48,150 nt of DNA from Nitrospirota bacterium (lineage in GTDB: Bacteria; Nitrospirota; Leptospirillia; Leptospirillales; Leptospirillaceae): assembly GCA_021828805.1 (NCBI GenBank), contig JAJZCZ010000005.1:1-48150 (forward strand). Direction: 5' to 3'. Under the pieces are notes generated by a model, which ran no database searches, was not told the origin of the DNA, and saw nothing but the letters and a program-made list of their open reading frames with translations. Both the position numbers and the translations under genes were made by a program. Below, piece after piece: positions 37,424 to 46,883 of the stretch. Position 1 is the first letter of the stretch, and every line of letters begins with the position of its first letter.

Positions 37424-38386
37424 GTGCGGATAGTGAAGAAGAGAAGAAGGGTCAGCATCATCGGTGCCGGCAATGTCGGGGCGACCACAGCCCAGAAGAT
37501 CGTCGAAAACGGCCTGGCCGACGTCGTTCTTCTCGATATTCGCGACGGGGTGGCCCAGGGGAAGTCTCTCGATATTCTCGAGGCCGGTCCCCTGATGGGC
37601 TTCGATACCCGTATCGTTGGTACGGGCCGCTACGAAGAGATTGCCGACTCCTCTGTTGTCGTCGTGACGGCGGGCTTCTCAAGGAAACCCGGCATGTCCC
37701 GGGACGATCTTCTTCATAAGAACGGCGAGATCATCCGCGATGTCGCCCACAATATCCGGAAGTTCGCTCCCGACAGCATCGTGATTCCTGTGACCAATCC
37801 GATGGATCTCATGGCCTATGTCCTCTGGCGGGTGACGGGCTTTCCCCGGGAGCGGGTTATCGGCATGGGGGGCGCCCTGGACAGCTCACGCTTTGCCTAC
37901 TTTCTCTCGGAAGAGACCCGGACCTCCGTCTCGAATATCCAGAGCCTTGTCATGGGTGGGCATGGAGACCAGATGGTTCCCCTGCTCGACTTCTCAACCA
38001 TCGCCGGGGTTCCTGTCCGGAAAATGATCCCGGCCGAGCGGCTCGAGGCGATCGTGAACCGGACTCGCAACGGAGGGGCTGAAATCGTTCACCTGATGAA
38101 GGACTCCTCGGCCTACTTCGCCCCGGCCGCGGCCATCTACTCGATGATTGAGTCGATCCTTCATGACCGGCACCGCATTATCCCCTCTTCGGTTCTTCTC
38201 GAAGGAGAGTATGGGATCAAAGGCGCCTTTGTGGGGGTTCCCGTCCGTCTGGGGAATCAGGGTCTCGAGGAAATCGTTCAGCTCCCTCTCTCTGCGGAGG
38301 AGTCGAGCCAGCTGGCCCATTCGGCGGCGGTCATTGCCGAAGGCATTTCTGCGCTCAAGCGGCTCTTTAACGATTTTTCCGCGTAG
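37424..38386 (+). CDS. mdh: Malate dehydrogenase (LDH-like type)
   Basis: VSIIGAGNVGATTAQKI; VTAGFSRKPGMSRDDLLHKN; VTNPMDLMAYV; MGGHGDQMVPL. Confidence 0.95.
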   Translation: MRIVKKRRRVSIIGAGNVGATTAQKIVENGLADVVLLDIRDGVAQGKSLDILEAGPLMGFDTRIVGTGRYEEIADSSVVVVTAGFSRKPGMSRDDLLHKNGEIIRDVAHNIRKFAPDSIVIPVTNPMDLMAYVLWRVTGFPRERVIGMGGALDSSRFAYFLSEETRTSVSNIQSLVMGGHGDQMVPLLDFSTIAGVPVRKMIPAERLEAIVNRTRNGGAEIVHLMKDSSAYFAPAAAIYSMIESILHDRHRIIPSSVLLEGEYGIKGAFVGVPVRLGNQGLEEIVQLPLSAEESSQLAHSAAVIAEGISALKRLFNDFSA

Positions 38387-38443
38387 CCCCCTGTCCGGAG
38401 GGGAGGTTGCCTCTGTTTCCGGACCTGCGTCCGCGGAGGAAGC

Positions 38444-39022
38444 ATGCTGACGCTTCTTCGCCGAAAGTCTGTACTTGTGGGGCTCTCCCTCCTCCCCCTT
38501 CTTGGTGCCATCATTTTTTTCGGTCTTCTGGCCCGCCGGCATGTGGCGGACAGGGGAGCGGTCCCCACCGATCTTCACCCACCGGCGAAGCCCGTTATCG
38601 TTATTCGAAACTTCACCTATTCCCGGACTCTCCGCTCGCAAACCCGCTGGTTCGTCAAGGCCCGGGAGGCCCGGGTCGGTCAGGGGCAGAGCCGGACGAC
38701 CCTTTCCGACCTTTCCGCGCACATCATTCTTTCGAAGACCCTCTCCCTTGATATTCTGAGCCAGGAGGGGACGATCGACCGGGCGGGCCACCAGTTTCTC
38801 GTATCAGGGCGGACAGTTCCCGTCTCCGCGGCATTTTCGAGCGGCCTGCGGGTCGTCTCAAAGCAATTGCATTACCACGATGCCTCCGATACCATCACGA
38901 CGGGAGGAGAGGTCACGCTTGTGGGGCGGGGCATTGTCATTCACGGAGAGGGCCTCTCCTCCCGCCCCAAAACCCAGTCCTTCACCGTTGAGAGGAATGT
39001 GCATGCCGTTTTTGCCGGGTAG
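38444..39022 (+). CDS. lptC: LPS export periplasmic protein LptC-like
   Basis: Single N-terminal TM, beta-jellyroll-like sequence; directly precedes lptA-lptB. Confidence 0.75.
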   Translation: MLTLLRRKSVLVGLSLLPLLGAIIFFGLLARRHVADRGAVPTDLHPPAKPVIVIRNFTYSRTLRSQTRWFVKAREARVGQGQSRTTLSDLSAHIILSKTLSLDILSQEGTIDRAGHQFLVSGRTVPVSAAFSSGLRVVSKQLHYHDASDTITTGGEVTLVGRGIVIHGEGLSSRPKTQSFTVERNVHAVFAG

Positions 39023-39731
39023 GGGAGGACCAGGGAGTGTTGCGGAGGGAAAGATCCCTCCGCCTTCCCGCCCGTTTTGGAAGAGGGGTGTTCTTTTTGC
39101 CGGGGTTATCTCGTGTATCGGGTCGTGTATCGGGTCGTGTGTCGGGATCCTCCTGACTCCCGGGCTCTCTCCGGGAGCCTCGAGGCCCAGCGGATCCCCC
39201 GCGCCCTCTTCCGCTTCCCCCTCCAAAAGCAAGCCACCGACGGCCATGGTAATTCGCTCTGATCACATGCTGGCCCGCAATATCGAGAACGAGATTACCT
39301 TTTCGGGCCATGTCCATCTGGTCAAGGGGACCCTTCGTCTCACATCGGAGGATCTGGTTGTCTACCTCCGGAAGGCGGGCAAAGGAAAGACCCTGATGGA
39401 GGAGACGGGGCAGGGGAGCTCCACCCAGCGGGTGGAGACGATGGTGGCGACAGGGCACGTGATTATCCGCACTCCCCGACGGACCGCCTATGCGGGCCGG
39501 GCTGTTTATGTGGAGTCCGCGCATCTCTTTGTCCTGACAAAAGATCCGGTAGTGATCCAGAACGGTGACAGGATGAGCGGCTCGCGCATCACTTTTTTTA
39601 CGAGGATGAACAAGAGCGTGATTCAGGGACACAGTCTGATGCTTCTTGATTCCGGCGGATCGGGCCAGTCGGCCTCCACCCCGACCAAAAAAAGCCCGCA
39701 TTCGGGAGGGACGCCCACCGATGGCCATTGA
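39003..39731 (+). CDS. lptA: LptA/OstA-like LPS transport protein
   Basis: [40 protein letters not shown]...[19 protein letters not shown]...; upstream of lptB. Confidence 0.82.
   Translation: MPFLPGRGGPGSVAEGKIPPPSRPFWKRGVLFAGVISCIGSCIGSCVGILLTPGLSPGASRPSGSPAPSSASPSKSKPPTAMVIRSDHMLARNIENEITFSGHVHLVKGTLRLTSEDLVVYLRKAGKGKTLMEETGQGSSTQRVETMVATGHVIIRTPRRTAYAGRAVYVESAHLFVLTKDPVVIQNGDRMSGSRITFFTRMNKSVIQGHSLMLLDSGGSGQSASTPTKKSPHSGGTPTDGH
39111..39146 (+). repeat. Three 12-bp in-frame tandem repeats in lptA signal region
   Basis: TCGTGTATCGGG TCGTGTATCGGG TCGTGTGTCGGG, encoding [12 protein letters not shown]. Confidence 0.9.
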
Positions 39732-40467
39732 GGCGATTGGTCTCATGAAGACCTATCACAAACGCCGGGTGGTTAACGGGGTCAACCTTCTCGTGAACCC
39801 CGGGGAGGTGGTGGGACTGCTGGGCCCCAACGGAGCGGGAAAGACGACCTCCTTCTATATGATTGTGGGGCTTGTGAAGCCCGATGGCGGCCGGATCCTG
39901 ATGGGAGGAGAGGATATCTCCAAGATGCCCATGCACAAGAGGGCCCGCCTGGGGATCAGCTATCTTCCCCAGGAATCATCGATCTTCCGGAAGCTGTCGG
40001 TGTCGGATAACATCATGGCCGTCCTCGAGTTCATGGACCTGACACCCGCCGAGCGCCAGCACCGTCTTGAGACGCTTCTTTCCGAACTCAATGTGGGCCA
40101 CCTCCGGACAAGCAAGGCCTATACGCTCTCCGGGGGGGAGCGCCGTCGTGTCGAGGTGGCCCGGGCCCTGGCCACCAAGCCGGAGTACATTCTTCTTGAT
40201 GAACCCTTTGCCGGAATTGATCCGATCGCGGTTATCGAGATCCAGAAGATCATCGCCCAGCTCAAATCCCGGGGGATCGGGGTCCTGATCACCGACCACA
40301 ACGTTCGGGAGACGCTTGAGATTACCGACCGGGCCTATGTCATCAACCAGGGCCAGATCCTTGAGGAGGGAACCCCCCGCCAGATTGCCTCGTCTCCGAA
40401 GGTCCGGGAATTCTATCTTGGAGAGCGCTTCCTCCTGAACCAGGACATGGTCCAGGGGGCCTCGTGA
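39721..40467 (+). CDS. lptB: LPS export ABC transporter ATP-binding protein LptB
   Basis: [77 protein letters not shown]. Confidence 0.96.
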   Translation: MAIEAIGLMKTYHKRRVVNGVNLLVNPGEVVGLLGPNGAGKTTSFYMIVGLVKPDGGRILMGGEDISKMPMHKRARLGISYLPQESSIFRKLSVSDNIMAVLEFMDLTPAERQHRLETLLSELNVGHLRTSKAYTLSGGERRRVEVARALATKPEYILLDEPFAGIDPIAVIEIQKIIAQLKSRGIGVLITDHNVRETLEITDRAYVINQGQILEEGTPRQIASSPKVREFYLGERFLLNQDMVQGAS

Positions 40468-41954
40468 AGCCGCAACTTGACCTTCGTCTGACTCAGAAGA
40501 TGGTCATGACCCCCCAGCTTCAGCAGGCCATCAACCTGCTCATGCTCAACCGTCTCGATCTGGCTCAGGAGATGCAGGAGGCGGTCCTTGAGAACCCGGT
40601 TCTTGAAATCATGGAGGGGGAGGACGAAGGCGACTGGACTCCGGGCGACGAAGGGGAGGCTCCTCCCCAGACCATGGATGACCGGATGGACCGGAATGAC
40701 CTGGAGCCCGAAGCGGACGAGGCGGGGATTGACCCGCTGTCGAACTGGGACTATACGGTCGACGAAAGCCTCGACAACGAGGCCTACCAGCGGGAGGAGA
40801 GAACGCTCCGGGAGTCGGATGCCGGAGAGTTCTCCTACGAAAAGGTCCTCTCCCAGCCGACGACGCTGGCCGACCACCTCGAATGGCAGCTCTCCTTTAC
40901 CGATCTCTCTCCGGAGGAGCGGGAGGCCGCTTCCTATCTCGTAGGGAATATCGATGAGGACGGGTATCTTGCCCTGGAGGGCGGAGACCTTCCCTCGACC
41001 CTCTTTGAAGGCTGTGACCTGGATCGTGTTCTCGAGACGATCCAGTGTCTTGATCCTCCGGGGGTCGGGGCGCGCTCGCTCAGGGAGTGCCTCCAGATCC
41101 AGACGCGTTTGCTGGGGCAGGAGTCGGCCCTTCCGGGCCGGATTCTCGACCGTGCCTTCGACGAGTTTCTCGCGATGGACCCCAAGGGGATCGGAAAGAA
41201 GACGCGCGCGACCCCGGAGGAGGTGTCGGAGGCGCTTGGTTTTCTGCGGGCACTTGAGCCTAAGCCCGGACGTCCGTATTATCGTGAGAGCCCCTCGATC
41301 ATCGTTCCCGATCTTCGCTTCTACGAGGATGACGACGGGGAGATGCGGGTGGCCATCAGTGATCAGGGACTTCCCCGGCTTCGTATCCAGCCGTCCTATC
41401 GGGCCATGCTCCGGGATGCCCCGAAGAAAGACGAGCTTCGGGACTATCTCGAGGAAAAGATGCGGGCGGCCCAGTGGTTCTTAAAGAGCATCGAACAGCG
41501 GAAGAAGACGATCCTTCGTGTGGGCGAGAGTCTTCTGGTCCACCAGGCGGACTTCTTTCGGGAGGGACCCCGGGGCCTCCGCCCCCTGGTTCTCCGGACG
41601 ATCGCCCAGGAGCTGGGACTGCACGAGTCCACGATCTCCCGGGTCACGAACCAGAAGTATGCCGAAACTCCCTTTGGCATTGTTGAACTCAAGAGCTTTT
41701 TTTCGGGAGGCGTTCCCTCGACCGGCGGGGGAAGCCATTCGGCGACGAGCGTTCGGGAGCGGATCCGGGTCATGGTGCGAAGCGAGTCAGCAGAATCGCC
41801 CCTGACCGACCAGGAAATTATGAAGAAGCTGGAGGAATCCGGGGTCGTCATTGCCCGGAGAACGATTGCCAAATACCGGGCGGAGCTTGATATCCCCCCG
41901 GTCAGCCAACGCAAGAAGGGCTTCAGGGAAACCGGGGCCCTTCCCACATCCTAA
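40464..41954 (+). CDS. rpoN: RNA polymerase sigma-54 factor
   Basis: [79 protein letters not shown] (RpoN box). Confidence 0.97.
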   Translation: MKPQLDLRLTQKMVMTPQLQQAINLLMLNRLDLAQEMQEAVLENPVLEIMEGEDEGDWTPGDEGEAPPQTMDDRMDRNDLEPEADEAGIDPLSNWDYTVDESLDNEAYQREERTLRESDAGEFSYEKVLSQPTTLADHLEWQLSFTDLSPEEREAASYLVGNIDEDGYLALEGGDLPSTLFEGCDLDRVLETIQCLDPPGVGARSLRECLQIQTRLLGQESALPGRILDRAFDEFLAMDPKGIGKKTRATPEEVSEALGFLRALEPKPGRPYYRESPSIIVPDLRFYEDDDGEMRVAISDQGLPRLRIQPSYRAMLRDAPKKDELRDYLEEKMRAAQWFLKSIEQRKKTILRVGESLLVHQADFFREGPRGLRPLVLRTIAQELGLHESTISRVTNQKYAETPFGIVELKSFFSGGVPSTGGGSHSATSVRERIRVMVRSESAESPLTDQEIMKKLEESGVVIARRTIAKYRAELDIPPVSQRKKGFRETGALPTS

Positions 41955-41964
41955 CGGAGGAACT

Positions 41965-42489
41965 ATGGACATTGTCCTGACGGGACGTCACATCGATCTG
42001 ACCGATGCTATCCGGAACCAGGTCACCGAAAAGCTTCAGCGGGTCTCCCGCCTCGTGAGCGACTCAGCCAAGGCTGAAGTTGTCCTGGCCGTGGAGAAGT
42101 ACCGGCAGAAGATCGAAATTACCCTCCACACCCATGGCAAGATGATCCATGCCGAGTCCGTCACATCGGACCTCTATGGCTCTCTCGACCTGGTGGTGGA
42201 CAAGCTTGAGAGGCAGATCCACCGCTTCAAGGACAAGTTTATCTCCAACCGGACCAACCAGCGGGCTGAGGATGTGCTTCCCCATCTCGATTCAACGCGT
42301 CCGTTTGCGCTTCCCTCTCTCGTGAAGACCAAGAAGTTCCCGGTGAAGAGCATGTCGCTTGAAGATGCTATTGTCCAGATGGAGCTTCTCGATAAGGACT
42401 TCTTTCTCTATCTCGAACCTGCAAGCTCGTCGATGCGCCTTCTTTACCGGCGGCGGGACGGCTCTCTGGGGCAGATCGAGCCGGTTTAG
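41965..42489 (+). CDS. hpf: Long-form ribosome hibernation promoting factor
   Basis: MDIVLTGRHIDLTDAIRNQVTEKLQRVSRL; C-terminal dimerisation domain KTKKFPVKSMSLEDAIVQMELLDKDFFLYL. Confidence 0.93.
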   Translation: MDIVLTGRHIDLTDAIRNQVTEKLQRVSRLVSDSAKAEVVLAVEKYRQKIEITLHTHGKMIHAESVTSDLYGSLDLVVDKLERQIHRFKDKFISNRTNQRAEDVLPHLDSTRPFALPSLVKTKKFPVKSMSLEDAIVQMELLDKDFFLYLEPASSSMRLLYRRRDGSLGQIEPV

Positions 42490-42531
42490 GCCCGCAGGCC
42501 CGGGAGGAGAAGGGCCAGAAAGGGAGGGAAC

Positions 42532-43443
42532 GTGGGACTCTCGTTTCTTTTTGTGACGGGGCTGTCGGGGGCCGGCAAGAGCCAGTCTTTGCGGGTCCTG
42601 GAGGATCTGGGGTACTTTTGTGTCGATAATCTCCCGATCCCTCTGGTCCCCTCGTTTGCCTCGCTGTCCCGGGAGCGCTCGGGAGAGGTCTCCCGGGTTG
42701 CCATCGGGGTCGATATCCGGGAGCGGGGCTTCCTCAAGGAGTTTCGGGAGGCCTTTGAGACTCTCCGGGCGGAAGGCCATGCTGTCGAACTGCTCTTTCT
42801 CGACGCCGGCGACGATGTTCTCATGCGACGCTTCTCCGAGACAAGGCGGCCGCATCCACTGTCCCTGTCGGCGGGGCTCCCCCTTCTCGAGGCCATCCGG
42901 GAAGAGCGATCCCGACTCTCTGCCCTCAGAAAAAGGGCGGACCGGGTTGTGGAGACGAGTGGACTTTCCACCGCCGAGCTTCGGATTGTTCTGGGAAAGG
43001 CTTACGGGAGCGTGGATCCGGAGGAGGGGCTGACGATCTATCTTCTCTCCTTCGGCTTCAAGTTCGGACTGCCCATGGATGCCGACCTCGTCTTCGATGT
43101 TCGTTTTCTTCCGAACCCGAACTACGAGGCGGAGCTTGCTCCCATGACGGGGCTTGATGGACCCGTCTGGGATTTTCTTCTGGCGCGGGGGGCCCCGGAG
43201 GCGCTCGAGGATTTTGGACGCTTCCTGAAAAAGCTTCTTCCCCGGTATGCCGCCGAACGCCGCTCAACGCTCACCCTGGCGATCGGGTGTACCGGCGGCC
43301 GCCACCGGTCGGTGGGGATGGCGGTTCGTCTGGCAGAGATCCTCTCCCGGGAGGGCTACATCCTCAAGGTGGCCCATCGCGACATTGCCAAGGAAGAGTC
43401 CCGCTACAAAAAAAAGCCGGAGCCGCTTTCCGGCAAACTTTGA
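42532..43443 (+). CDS. rapZ: RNase adapter protein RapZ
   Basis: FVTGLSGAGKSQSLRVLEDLGYFCVDNLP; FGFKFGLPMDADLVFDVRFLPNP; IGCTGGRHRSV. Confidence 0.95.
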   Translation: MGLSFLFVTGLSGAGKSQSLRVLEDLGYFCVDNLPIPLVPSFASLSRERSGEVSRVAIGVDIRERGFLKEFREAFETLRAEGHAVELLFLDAGDDVLMRRFSETRRPHPLSLSAGLPLLEAIREERSRLSALRKRADRVVETSGLSTAELRIVLGKAYGSVDPEEGLTIYLLSFGFKFGLPMDADLVFDVRFLPNPNYEAELAPMTGLDGPVWDFLLARGAPEALEDFGRFLKKLLPRYAAERRSTLTLAIGCTGGRHRSVGMAVRLAEILSREGYILKVAHRDIAKEESRYKKKPEPLSGKL

Positions 43444-43496
43444 CCGGAAGGGTGTCGCAGGGTCCGGGGATCTGAAAGGGAAAACAGGGATTGTTG

Positions 43497-44051
43497 ATGA
43501 TAAAATATTGTGTCCGTATTTCAGGGGGCCTCGGCCTCCTGCTGCTTGTGCCCCTCCTTCTCTCCTCGTGTGCCTCAGAGAAAAAGAAGGCTCCCAAAGT
43601 CTACTCCTACCAGCTCCCATGGTCGGGGAGCACACTGGTCCGCTCCACGATCGTTCCCCTGCCTCCGGGGAAGGCCTATGACGGGACCGCCCGCCTTGAG
43701 GCCTACCTGGCCGCCCGATCCCGGGTCCAGGCGCTTTACCTGTCGGCGGTTCGGGCCCTTCCTCTTGTTGGGCAGTCCACGGTTGGCCAGCTTCTGGATA
43801 AAAAGCCGGCGGTCAGAAAGCGCGTTGAAACCTTTCTGACCCATGCCCGGATCCGGAGGGTGGCCTATCGTCCCGGCCAGGGGCTCTATCTCGAGGAGGT
43901 CGCCTATCTTGGCTCGGACTTCCAGTCTCTCCTGGGCGTCACGCTCCACCTCGTTCCCCACAAGAAGAAAACAAAGAGAGGCGCCAATACCGCCAAGGGC
44001 GGCCAGGGTGGATCCGGAGGGGGCATGCCCATGATGCCCATGATGCCTTGA
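43497..44051 (+). CDS. Hypothetical lipoprotein
   Basis: Signal with lipobox LLSSC; no recognised family; Gly/Met/Pro-rich tail GGMPMMPMMP. Confidence 0.7.
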   Translation: MIKYCVRISGGLGLLLLVPLLLSSCASEKKKAPKVYSYQLPWSGSTLVRSTIVPLPPGKAYDGTARLEAYLAARSRVQALYLSAVRALPLVGQSTVGQLLDKKPAVRKRVETFLTHARIRRVAYRPGQGLYLEEVAYLGSDFQSLLGVTLHLVPHKKKTKRGANTAKGGQGGSGGGMPMMPMMP

Positions 44052-45253
44052 TCCGCTTTCTGACGTCGGGTGAGTCCCATGGGCCGGGGCTGACGGGGAT
44101 CATCGAAGGTCTTCCTGCAGGGCTTGAGCTTACCTCTGACGCTCTGGCCCGGGATATGGTCCGGCGCAAGATGGGGTACGGGCGCGGGGGACGCATGGCG
44201 ATTGAAACCGATGCCGTGCGCTTCGTCGCGGGAGTCCGGAAGGGCCGGACCCTGGGGGGACCGGTAACGGTCTGGATCGAGAACCGCGACTTCAAGAACT
44301 GGGAAGGCATCATGGGCGCAGAGCCCGGAACCTCCGCCGGGGAGGCCGTCCCCCAACGGGAGGTCTTTGTTCCCCGGCCCGGCCATGCCGATCTTGTTGG
44401 CGGGATCAAGTTCGGCCACCAGGACCTGCGGAATGTCCTCGAACGGGCGAGTGCCCGGGAAACGGCCACCCGCGTGGCGCTTGGGGCCATTGCCCGGGCG
44501 TATCTCGCTCTTTTTGGCGTGACTGTTCTTTCGGTGGTGCGCTCGATCGGCACGATCTCCTGGGCCGGACCGTCGGAAGACGCGTGGGCCGACCCCGAAA
44601 CCCTCCGCCAGCAGACCCTCGATTCCGAGGTCTTCTGCCCCGATGCCAAGAGTGCGGCTCTCATGGTCGAAGAGATCCGGGCCGCCAAAAAGGCGGGGGA
44701 TACCCTGGGCGGGATCTTCGAGGTCCGGGCCCTCGGGCTTCCGGTGGGTCTCGGCAGTTATGTGCAATGGGACCAGCGCTTAGACGGGAAGCTCGCTCAG
44801 GCCCTCCTTTCGGTCCAGGCGATCAAGGGGGTGGAGATCGGTCTTGGCTTTGAGGCCTCCCGGCTGCCGGGCTCGAAGGTCCACGACCCCATCCTGCCGG
44901 GGGGAGAGGGCGGCCCGCTTCGGCCGTCCAACGGCTCGGGGGGCCTGGAGGGAGGCGTGACCAATGGCCTGCCCCTGGTCGTTCGTGCGGCCATGAAGCC
45001 CATCGCCACTCTCTATACCCCCCTCCCGTCAGTCGACATTCGTACGGGAGAGACGGCCCCCGCCACGGTCGAACGCTCTGACATCTGTGCCGTTCCCGCC
45101 GCCTCGGTGGTGGGAGAGGCCATGGTCTGCCTTGTCCTGGCGCAGGCCTTTTCGGAGAAGATCGGTGGAGACTCGGTAGAGGAGGTTCTGGCGCACTTCG
45201 GGGAAAGTCGTCGCCTTGCCCGCGAGAGAACCCGCTGGGGAGGGGGACAGTGA
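44048..45253 (+). CDS. aroC: Chorismate synthase
   Basis: RFLTSGESHGPGLTGIIEGLPAGLEL; RPGHADLVGGIKFGHQDLRNVLERASARETATRVA; TTG start. Confidence 0.97.
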   Translation: MIRFLTSGESHGPGLTGIIEGLPAGLELTSDALARDMVRRKMGYGRGGRMAIETDAVRFVAGVRKGRTLGGPVTVWIENRDFKNWEGIMGAEPGTSAGEAVPQREVFVPRPGHADLVGGIKFGHQDLRNVLERASARETATRVALGAIARAYLALFGVTVLSVVRSIGTISWAGPSEDAWADPETLRQQTLDSEVFCPDAKSAALMVEEIRAAKKAGDTLGGIFEVRALGLPVGLGSYVQWDQRLDGKLAQALLSVQAIKGVEIGLGFEASRLPGSKVHDPILPGGEGGPLRPSNGSGGLEGGVTNGLPLVVRAAMKPIATLYTPLPSVDIRTGETAPATVERSDICAVPAASVVGEAMVCLVLAQAFSEKIGGDSVEEVLAHFGESRRLARERTRWGGGQ

Positions 45254-45801
45254 CCACCATGGATCGATTTCTGGTTCTGGTCGGTCCCCGGGGCTCGGGC
45301 AAGACGACCCTGGGCCACGCGCTGGGTCGTGTTCTGGATGCCCCGGTGTACGATACCGACCGGATGGTGGAGGATCTTGCCGGAGAGCCTCTCCCCCGTC
45401 TCTGGGAGAGGGAGGGGGAGGCGGCCTTCCGGGAGATTGAGTCCCGGGCGCTGGAAACTCTTCGAACTCTGAGTCCCGGGGTGGTGTCGACCGGGGGGGG
45501 GATTGTGCTTCGTCCCCAGAATCGCGACACTCTGCGGAAGATGGGATATGTCCTCTATCTCCATGTTCCAGAAGAGCAGCTGGTTGCGAGACTCTCCGGC
45601 GCCTCGGAGAGGCGTCCCCGCCTCCGGGAGGGCGTTTCCCTGGAGGAGGAGGTCCGGCAGGTGGTTTTTGAGCGAGACCCTCTCTACCGGGAGGTGGCGA
45701 ACAGTGTCCTGTCATCGGGAGGCGTTTCTATCGCCACCACCGTGGAGGAGATTCTTTCGATCCTTCGCCCGGTTATGCCCTCCCTGGGAAAGATTCCATG
45801 A
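45250..45801 (+). CDS. aroK: Shikimate kinase
   Basis: LVGPRGSGKTTLGHALGRVLDAPVYDTDRMVE; EREGEAAFREIESRAL; VVSTGGGIVLRPQNR. Confidence 0.94.
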   Translation: MTTMDRFLVLVGPRGSGKTTLGHALGRVLDAPVYDTDRMVEDLAGEPLPRLWEREGEAAFREIESRALETLRTLSPGVVSTGGGIVLRPQNRDTLRKMGYVLYLHVPEEQLVARLSGASERRPRLREGVSLEEEVRQVVFERDPLYREVANSVLSSGGVSIATTVEEILSILRPVMPSLGKIP

Positions 45802-46883
45802 GAACGGCCCTTGTGACCTCTTCCGGCGGGGAGTACTCCGTTACTGTTGGAGCCGGAGTTTCCGGGTCTCTGGGAAACAGCTTGCGCAGCCTCTTTCCCG
45901 GTCTCCGTCGTCTGGGGATCATTTCGAATCCGGTGGTCTGGTCCCTCCACGGCCCCTCCATCCTGAGCCACCTGGGGGCAGATCTGCGCACGGTTGTGGC
46001 CCTCCATCCTGACGGGGAACCGGCCAAAACCATGGCGACGATCCTGGCCCTGCTCGACCGCTTTATCGAAGAGCGGTGGGAGCGGAGGGATCCGTTTCTG
46101 GTGGCCGGCGGCGGGGTCACCGGGGACATGGGAGGGCTTGTCGCAGGGCTCCTTCTCCGGGGCGTGCCTCTGGTCCATCTTCCCACGACGGTTGTGGCTC
46201 AGGTGGACTCCGCGATCGGAGGCAAGACCGGTGTGGACCACCCTCTGGGAAAAAACCTCATCGGGCTCTTCAATCCTCCCCGGGCGGTTCTCTCCGATCC
46301 CGGGTTTTTGAGAACCCTTCCCCTTGCCCAGCGGCGTGCCGGGCTCGGGGAGGTGATCAAATATGCCTTCATCGGAGACCGGGCGCTTTTTACCCTTCTC
46401 TCGGAGAGAATCGAGGAGCTCGTTTCCGATGATTTTCATGCCGGTCTGTGGGAAGAGGTCGTCTTCCTTTCGAGCGCCGACAAGGCGGGAATTGTCTCCC
46501 GCGACGAGAGGGAGTCGGGAGAGAGAATGCTTCTGAACTTTGGCCACACCTTCGGCCATGCCCTGGAGGGAGCGATGGGCTACTCCGGGATCCTCCACGG
46601 GGAGGCCGTGGCTCTGGGGATGCTGTCGGCCGCCCGGATCTCCGGGGCGATGGGCCTCTCCACCCCCGCCACCTTCGGGGCGATCCGGGATCTCCTCAGG
46701 CGTGCGGGCCTTCCCGTGACCTGGCCGGGGGGAATTTCCTTCGAACATATTGCTCCCTATCTGGGCCGGGACAAGAAGTCCAGCCGCGGACAGGTCGCCC
46801 TTGTCCTTCCCGAGGAGCCAGGATCGGTCCGTATTGTCCGGGACTATGATCCGGCCCTCCTTTCCCAGGGAGTTTTCTCTTGA
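45798..46883 (+). CDS. aroB: 3-dehydroquinate synthase
   Basis: VAGGGVTGDMGGLVAGLLLRGVPLVHLPTTVVAQVDSAIGGKTGVDHPLGKNLIGLF; LNFGHTFGHALE. Confidence 0.97.
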   Translation: MRTALVTSSGGEYSVTVGAGVSGSLGNSLRSLFPGLRRLGIISNPVVWSLHGPSILSHLGADLRTVVALHPDGEPAKTMATILALLDRFIEERWERRDPFLVAGGGVTGDMGGLVAGLLLRGVPLVHLPTTVVAQVDSAIGGKTGVDHPLGKNLIGLFNPPRAVLSDPGFLRTLPLAQRRAGLGEVIKYAFIGDRALFTLLSERIEELVSDDFHAGLWEEVVFLSSADKAGIVSRDERESGERMLLNFGHTFGHALEGAMGYSGILHGEAVALGMLSAARISGAMGLSTPATFGAIRDLLRRAGLPVTWPGGISFEHIAPYLGRDKKSSRGQVALVLPEEPGSVRIVRDYDPALLSQGVFS

